Assembly: GCF_014154935.1 (NCBI RefSeq)
Contig: NZ_JACEHH010000003.1
Location: 1-64,000 of the forward strand
Direction of reading: 5' to 3'
DNA length: 64,000 nucleotides
Origin: Stieleria mannarensis
Lineage (GTDB): Bacteria; Planctomycetota; Planctomycetia; Pirellulales; Pirellulaceae
Positions within the stretch are counted from its first letter, which is position 1. Each line of letters begins with the position of its first letter. Shown piece after piece: positions 59,265 through 64,000 of this stretch. The position numbers were made by a program, and so were the translations under genes. Under the pieces are notes generated by a model. The model worked only from the letters and a program-made list of their open reading frames with translations. It was not told the origin of the DNA and searched no databases.

Positions 59265-60640
59265 TTCGTTCGGTGGCGGCGGTGCCAGTCGCGAAAAGTT
59301 TCTTTCGGAGGATCGGGAAGTTCGCGGGCGATGGTCCAGGCGTTGAAGCGATGGTGGGTCGCCCAGCGGGGCAGGATCCGCAACGCGAAGCGTCCGACTT
59401 TTCCGACCAGCCGAAACAGCCGGGGGAAGCGAAACAGATACGACGCCATCGTCATCGCCCAGCGTTTGGACGCCGGCAACAGTTTCTTGCCGACCAATTC
59501 ACCGCGCCAGGCGAGCAATTGATGATGCAGCGGAATCTTGACCGGACAAACGTCGCTGCACGATCCACACAGGCTGCACGCGTACGGCAAACTCTTGTAG
59601 GAATTCTGATCGCGTGTCGGCGACAACACGCTTCCGATCGGTCCGGGGACCGTCGCGCGATAGCTGTGCCCGCCGCTGCGTCGATACACCGGGCAGGTAT
59701 TCATGCAAGCTCCGCAACGGATGCAGTGCATCGCGGCGCGAAAGGTTTCGCTTTCACGCAACCGGGTTCGACCGTTGTCGACCAAGACGATGTGCAGTTC
59801 GCTGTTTTCGTCGCGGGGACCGATGAAGTGCGAGGTGTAGGTGGTGATCGGCTGTCCGGTCGCCGATCGGGCCAACAGCCGGGTGAACACGCCCAGGTCA
59901 CGTTGCCGCGGCAGCAGTTTTTCGATCCCCATGCAGGCGATGTGGACGCGTGGTAGCGAGGTGCCCAAGTCCGCGTTGCCTTCGTTGGTGCAAACGACCA
60001 GCCCGCCGGTTTCGGCGATGGCAAAGTTGACTCCGGTGATTCCGATTTCTCCGGCCAGAAACTTGTCGCGCAAATGGCCCCGTGCCGCTTCGGTTAGGTA
60101 CTTGGGGTCCGACGCGCCTTCGTCGGTTCCTAGGTGGGTGTGAAAGGTCTGGCCGACTTCTTCCTTTTTGATGTGAATCGCCGGCAGCACGATATGGCTC
60201 GGTGGTTCGTTTCGCAACTGAACGATCCGTTCGCCCAAGTCGGTGTCGACGACGTCGATCCCGTTGTCCTCCAGGTAGTGATTCAGACCGCACTCCTCGG
60301 TCAACATCGACTTGCTTTTGACGATCCGCTTGGTCTTGTGATCGCGGAGGATTCGCAGCACGATTTCGTTGTGATGCTCGGCGTCGCGGGCCCAGTGAAC
60401 GACCGCCCCGCGCGCGGTCGCGTTACGTTCGAACTCTTGCAGGTAATGCGCCATGTTGGCGATCGTGTGCGTTTTAATTCCCGACGCGGTCTCACGCAGG
60501 TATTCCCATTCGGGCAGCGAGCCGGCTTGTTTGTCGCGTTTGCTGCGGACGAACCACAACGCTTGGTCGTGCCAACGCGACCGATTCGGGTCGTTGACGA
60601 ATTCCTTGGCCGCGGCCGGGTGTTGGACGATCGGAAGCAT
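59261..60640 (-). CDS. lutB: LutB-like iron-sulfur lactate oxidation protein
   Basis: 459 residues (B. subtilis LutB about 476). The N-terminal part is a LUD-type domain (TEECGLNHYLEDNGIDVVDT, TGVNFAIAETGGLVVCTNEG). Two ferredoxin-type 4Fe-4S motifs follow, CIRCGACMNTCP at about 304 and CSLCGSCSDVCP at about 353. The C-terminal DUF3390-like tail is WAMTMASYLFRFPRLFRLVG and beyond. It transfers electrons from lactate oxidation in complex with the LutA and LutC homologues, cytoplasmic or membrane-associated. It lies 56 nt after lutA and overlaps lutC by 4 nt. All eight cluster cysteines are intact. Confidence 0.93.
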   Translation of the reverse strand: MLPIVQHPAAAKEFVNDPNRSRWHDQALWFVRSKRDKQAGSLPEWEYLRETASGIKTHTIANMAHYLQEFERNATARGAVVHWARDAEHHNEIVLRILRDHKTKRIVKSKSMLTEECGLNHYLEDNGIDVVDTDLGERIVQLRNEPPSHIVLPAIHIKKEEVGQTFHTHLGTDEGASDPKYLTEAARGHLRDKFLAGEIGITGVNFAIAETGGLVVCTNEGNADLGTSLPRVHIACMGIEKLLPRQRDLGVFTRLLARSATGQPITTYTSHFIGPRDENSELHIVLVDNGRTRLRESETFRAAMHCIRCGACMNTCPVYRRSGGHSYRATVPGPIGSVLSPTRDQNSYKSLPYACSLCGSCSDVCPVKIPLHHQLLAWRGELVGKKLLPASKRWAMTMASYLFRFPRLFRLVGKVGRFALRILPRWATHHRFNAWTIARELPDPPKETFRDWHRRHRTK

Positions 60641-60696
60641 GAGGAGGCGAAGATTGCTGGGGTGGATGGGTCGGAAGCGTGGCGTGGTGTGGGCGT

Positions 60697-61452
<756 letters not shown>

Positions 61453-61878
61453 AGGTCGGGTCGATCAGGATAGGGGAGACTGGAAATTTGACTCGAATTC
61501 GCGACAAGGGCTGGACCACAAGAGGGATGGGGGCAGCCGGCGGGGTCAGTATAGTAACGAAAAGCCGAGAGTTTGTTCAGCATAGCCCACCGCATTGATC
61601 TGAATCCTTCGGCGCGGTCCAGTTCCTCCTTCCGATTATTCCCTTCGCCGGGCCAGGACACATAGGCAGGTGGAGAGGTAGGAAGATTTTTGGGGTAGGA
61701 AATTTGGCGAAATCGAATGGACGGTGCATTTTCTCATTGTCTCGCCTTGATCGACTTCGTTCCCGATTCTCGCGTTCTCCCGGAACAAACCAGGTGAACC
61801 CCTGGGACGAAACGCGTTTCTGATCGACAATGGGCGTAGTCGTTAGTTTCTCCCCCGGCGCGAAATGGTTTGGCCAAA
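61453..61878. other. Divergent promoter region
   Basis: 426 bases between lutA (-) and the aminotransferase (+). Several short overlapping frames are open, but none has protein character. A candidate lutA promoter is listed separately. The centre (61590-61750) has an A/T-rich segment (GAAGATTTTTGGGGTAGGAA) unlike its surroundings, which may be a dispersed intergenic repeat. Confidence 0.5.
61548..61579 (-). promoter_or_regulatory. Candidate promoter of the lut operon
   Basis: On the minus strand, TATACT (61548-61553) is preceded by GTTAC and, about 20 nt upstream, TGAACA. The spacing is slightly long for sigma-70. It lies about 95 nt before the lutA ATG. Support is from consensus matching only. 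Confidence 0.3.
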
Positions 61879-63234
61879 ATGAGTGACACAGCCAGTCTTG
61901 ATGATTCGAAGCTTCCCGGAAACCCTGCAGAACAATCTGCGGCAGAAGCGAAGGCGGTCGCCAACGAGGCTGAATTTGCCGCGTCACAGGACGATTCGCC
62001 CAACATCGATGCGCCAGCGATCGACGCGCCGACCACCGATCCGGTCCCGGAACCGTTTGAGGTCAAATTCGCCTCGCGGGTCGACCGCTTGCCCCCCTAC
62101 ATGTTCGGGCGGATCAACAACTCGCTGTATCAGAAGCGCCGCGCCGGCGACGACGTGATCGACCTGGGGATGGGAAACCCGTCGGACCCGCCGGACCCGG
62201 TGGTGATCCAAAAACTGCACGACGCGTCCTCCGATCCGGGCAATCACGGTTACAGCAAGTCCAACGGCATCGCCAACTTGCGACGCGAAGTGGCTGGGAA
62301 ATACTATCGCAAGTACGGCGTCCGGTTGGACCCGGAAACCGAAATCATCTCCTGCCTGGGCAGCAAAGAAGGCTTTTCGCACATGTGTCTGGCGCTGATG
62401 GGGCCCGGCGACACCGCGATGATTCCCTCGCCCTATTTCCCCGTTCATATGTACGGCGTGATCCTGGCATCGGGTAACGTCGTGGCGTTGGATGTCGCGG
62501 ACCCGGACACATTCTTGCGGAATGTGGCGTACACGTGTGAAAACATGATGCCGTCGCCGAAGATCTTGATCGTTAATTACCCGCACAACCCCAGCTCGGC
62601 GGTGATCGAACCTGACTTTTTTGTCGAAGTCGTTCGGCTGGCCAAAAAGTACGGCTTCATGGTGATCCACGATTTCGCCTACGCCGATGTCGCGTTTGAC
62701 GGCTACGTGCCGCCCAGCTACTTGGCCGCCCCGGGTTCCAAGGACGTCGGGGTCGAATTCACCACGATGAGCAAGGGCTACAACATGGCCGGTTGGCGGG
62801 TCGGATTCTGTGCCGGCAACGCGGACATGGTCCGCGGCCTGGGGACAATCAAGGGCTACTACGATTACGGGATGTTCCAGGCGATCCAGATCGCCGCGAT
62901 CGTGGCGCTGCGAGAAACCGAAGCGAACGTGGAAAAGCAGTCCGAGATCTACCAGCGGCGTCGCGACGTGCTGGTCAACGGCTTACGTCGGTTGGGCTGG
63001 AACGTCCAGCCGCCCAAGGCCGGCATGTTCGTCTGGGCGGAAGTCCCCGAGCCGTGGCGAAGTTCGATGAGCACGATGGATTTCGCGATGAAATTGCTGG
63101 AAGAAGGCAATGTCGCGGTCAGCCCCGGCAGCGGGTTCGGCGCCGCCGGAGAAGGTTACCTGCGGATGTCGCTGGTGGAAAACGAACACCGCCTGCGTCA
63201 AGCCGTCCGTCAGATCAGCAAGTGCTTGGGGTAG
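61879..63234 (+). CDS. Class I/II PLP aminotransferase (AlaC-like, alanine/glutamate-pyruvate type)
   Basis: 452 residues from ATG 61879 ([15 protein letters not shown]); a TTG three codons earlier (61870) is also open but less likely. A fold-type I aminotransferase: [43 protein letters not shown] (Asn about 233), [13 protein letters not shown] (Asp about 265), the PLP lysine in [16 protein letters not shown] (about 299), and the carboxylate Arg in LRMSLVEN (about 429). Closest in pattern to AlaC/YfdZ-type enzymes, which interconvert alanine and pyruvate with glutamate/2-oxoglutarate. The acidic, alanine-rich N-terminal extension of about 60 residues is unusual and probably disordered. It diverges from the lutABC operon, whose product is pyruvate. 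Confidence 0.9.
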   Translation: MSDTASLDDSKLPGNPAEQSAAEAKAVANEAEFAASQDDSPNIDAPAIDAPTTDPVPEPFEVKFASRVDRLPPYMFGRINNSLYQKRRAGDDVIDLGMGNPSDPPDPVVIQKLHDASSDPGNHGYSKSNGIANLRREVAGKYYRKYGVRLDPETEIISCLGSKEGFSHMCLALMGPGDTAMIPSPYFPVHMYGVILASGNVVALDVADPDTFLRNVAYTCENMMPSPKILIVNYPHNPSSAVIEPDFFVEVVRLAKKYGFMVIHDFAYADVAFDGYVPPSYLAAPGSKDVGVEFTTMSKGYNMAGWRVGFCAGNADMVRGLGTIKGYYDYGMFQAIQIAAIVALRETEANVEKQSEIYQRRRDVLVNGLRRLGWNVQPPKAGMFVWAEVPEPWRSSMSTMDFAMKLLEEGNVAVSPGSGFGAAGEGYLRMSLVENEHRLRQAVRQISKCLG

Positions 63235-63245
63235 GGCCGGCGGCC

Positions 63246-63318
63246 GATGTACGATGGCCCTTCCGCGCTGTCGCCCGTGGGGCTCAGCGTGACGCCCCAG
63301 AAGGGGACGTCGTACATC
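63246..63318. terminator. Inverted repeat between convergent genes
   Basis: GATGTACGA (63246-63254) pairs with TCGTACATC (63310-63318), and the neighbouring GGCCCTTC/GAAGGGG also pair. An inner GGGGC/GCCCC stem lies between them. It starts 12 nt after the aminotransferase stop and faces the TPR gene from the other side, so it could end transcription from both. There is no U-tract. Structures of this kind recur in planctomycete intergenic DNA (recollection). Confidence 0.45.
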
Positions 63319-63424
63319 AATCGGCGTGCGAACGTAGCTACCTTCGCCAGAAGGTGGATTTCCAGAGTCATCCACACTCGCATCGAGCCGTCGAAGCGGC
63401 GCCGACCCGCGAGGCCCCAACGAC

Positions 63425-64000
63425 TCAGGTATCGATCAGATCTTCCGGCGACAGGATCGGCACGGCGTTTTCTTCGGTCTCCTGCTTCTCGCGCCAGGGT
63501 TTCCCCGCACGGTACTGCTCCAGCTCTTGCTCCAGCTGCTCCAGCTGTTCGTGCCCCTGTTCCTTGCCGACTTCGACGGCCTTGCTGCTCCATTGGATCG
63601 CCTTTTCGAAGTCGCCCTGTTCGGCGTATCCGGCGGCGAGCGTGCTGAGGATGTGGGGTTCCTTACCGTCGGTCAGTTCGACGGCTCGTTCTCCCAGCTC
63701 GACTGAACGGGCACCATCGCGGACGTTGTCTTGGGGGCTGGTGGCCAGGACCCAAGCCAGATTGTTCAGGATGCCCGACAGGTCATAGTTGGTCGAATCA
63801 TCGCCGGCGACCTTGATGGCGCGTTCGTAGTCGTCGATCGCCTTGTCGTGATCACCGACGGACAAGTAGGCGTCGGCCCGCGAGCGAAGAACGGAAACGT
63901 TGGTCGGATCGCGGTCCAAAATCGACGACAGGACTTCGATCGCCTGACGCGGACGATCGTCTTGCAGGTACAAATTGGCGAGTTGCAGTTTGCGGCCGTC
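63425..64000 (-). CDS. TPR-repeat protein, N-terminus beyond the window
   Basis: The frame is open to the window edge (DGRKLQLANLYLQDDRPRQA), so the gene starts outside. At least three tetratricopeptide repeats are visible: QLANLYLQDDRPRQAIEVLS, then LRSRADAYLSVGDHDKAIDD, then LSTLAAGYAEQGDFEKAIQW; the middle portion LSGILNNLAWVLATSP resembles a fourth. TPRs are helical protein-binding scaffolds. The C-terminus has a Glu/Gln-rich coiled segment (EQGHEQLEQLEQELEQYRAG). The partner and process cannot be inferred from this part. The TTG at 63973 is an internal leucine, not a start. Confidence 0.85.
   Translation of the reverse strand, partial: DGRKLQLANLYLQDDRPRQAIEVLSSILDRDPTNVSVLRSRADAYLSVGDHDKAIDDYERAIKVAGDDSTNYDLSGILNNLAWVLATSPQDNVRDGARSVELGERAVELTDGKEPHILSTLAAGYAEQGDFEKAIQWSSKAVEVGKEQGHEQLEQLEQELEQYRAGKPWREKQETEENAVPILSPEDLIDT

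Noticed and set aside
63210-63648. Frames on both strands overlapping the TPR gene end and intergenic repeat
   Set aside because: They overlap the well-supported TPR and aminotransferase genes and have arginine-rich shadow composition.

Overview
The window looks like a chromosome segment of a planctomycete, most likely family Pirellulaceae (Rhodopirellula/Stieleria-like). The grounds are two enormous secreted proteins whose N-termini carry a basic stretch followed by the LEPR-XLL-type signature (LESLEARRLLA, FEQLEARQMLA), dockerin pairs of the planctomycete type (PLDALVVLNELAR), weak or absent Shine-Dalgarno sites, GC-rich coding sequence and CTAG-containing intergenic palindromes. The genus is an inference from style, not from a database match.

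Layout. Positions 1-750 hold the wreck of an integron-type tyrosine recombinase and a stem-loop. A secreted 777-residue protein made of internal duplications follows (751-3084, +), convergent with a sugar-phosphate isomerase/epimerase-like gene (3192-3974, -) that is bracketed by an inverted 17-nt repeat. Positions 4382-41278 (-) are a single reading frame of about 12,300 codons. It encodes, in order, a LEPR-XLL leader, five beta-helix repeats, a LamG-like domain, SbsA/Ig-like domains with a PA14-like insert, 13 CARDB-like repeats, beta-propellers, nine cadherin/He_PIG-like repeats, an RHS-type leader, a dockerin, a second propeller, about 2,900 residues of RHS/YD repeats, an RHS core, and a roughly 1,370-residue tail with a metzincin-like HELGH site and a dockerin pair at the extreme C-terminus. 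Positions 41337-43126 are a decay zone: a frameshifted flavodoxin, a 27-codon stump resembling a SnoaL-like gene, a dead IS200/Y1-type transposase, and a MITE-like element with an embedded terminator hairpin. Positions 43127-56716 (-) hold a second giant (4,529 aa) of the same style, with FG-GAP/VCBS repeats, LamG, SdrD-B-like and He_PIG repeats, RHS repeats and a different tail.

The right end is ordinary metabolism. A minus-strand operon, lutA-lutB-lutC-like genes, then a secreted alpha/beta hydrolase, then a HAD phosphatase (61452 to 57132), is tightly packed with 4- and 11-nt overlaps. It diverges from a class I/II aminotransferase (61879-63234, +). A TPR protein runs off the end of the window (63425-64000, -).

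How the genes may work together. The two giants look like tandem RHS/YD-repeat exoproteins with adhesion and calcium-binding modules, each ending in a different C-terminal domain after an RHS core, which is the architecture of polymorphic toxins or contact effectors. The 12.3k-residue one would deliver or display a metzincin-family protease joined to a dockerin. No immunity gene is recognised beside either one. The lut operon would oxidise L-lactate to pyruvate, and the divergent aminotransferase could interconvert pyruvate and alanine, so those two transcription units are plausibly linked metabolically.
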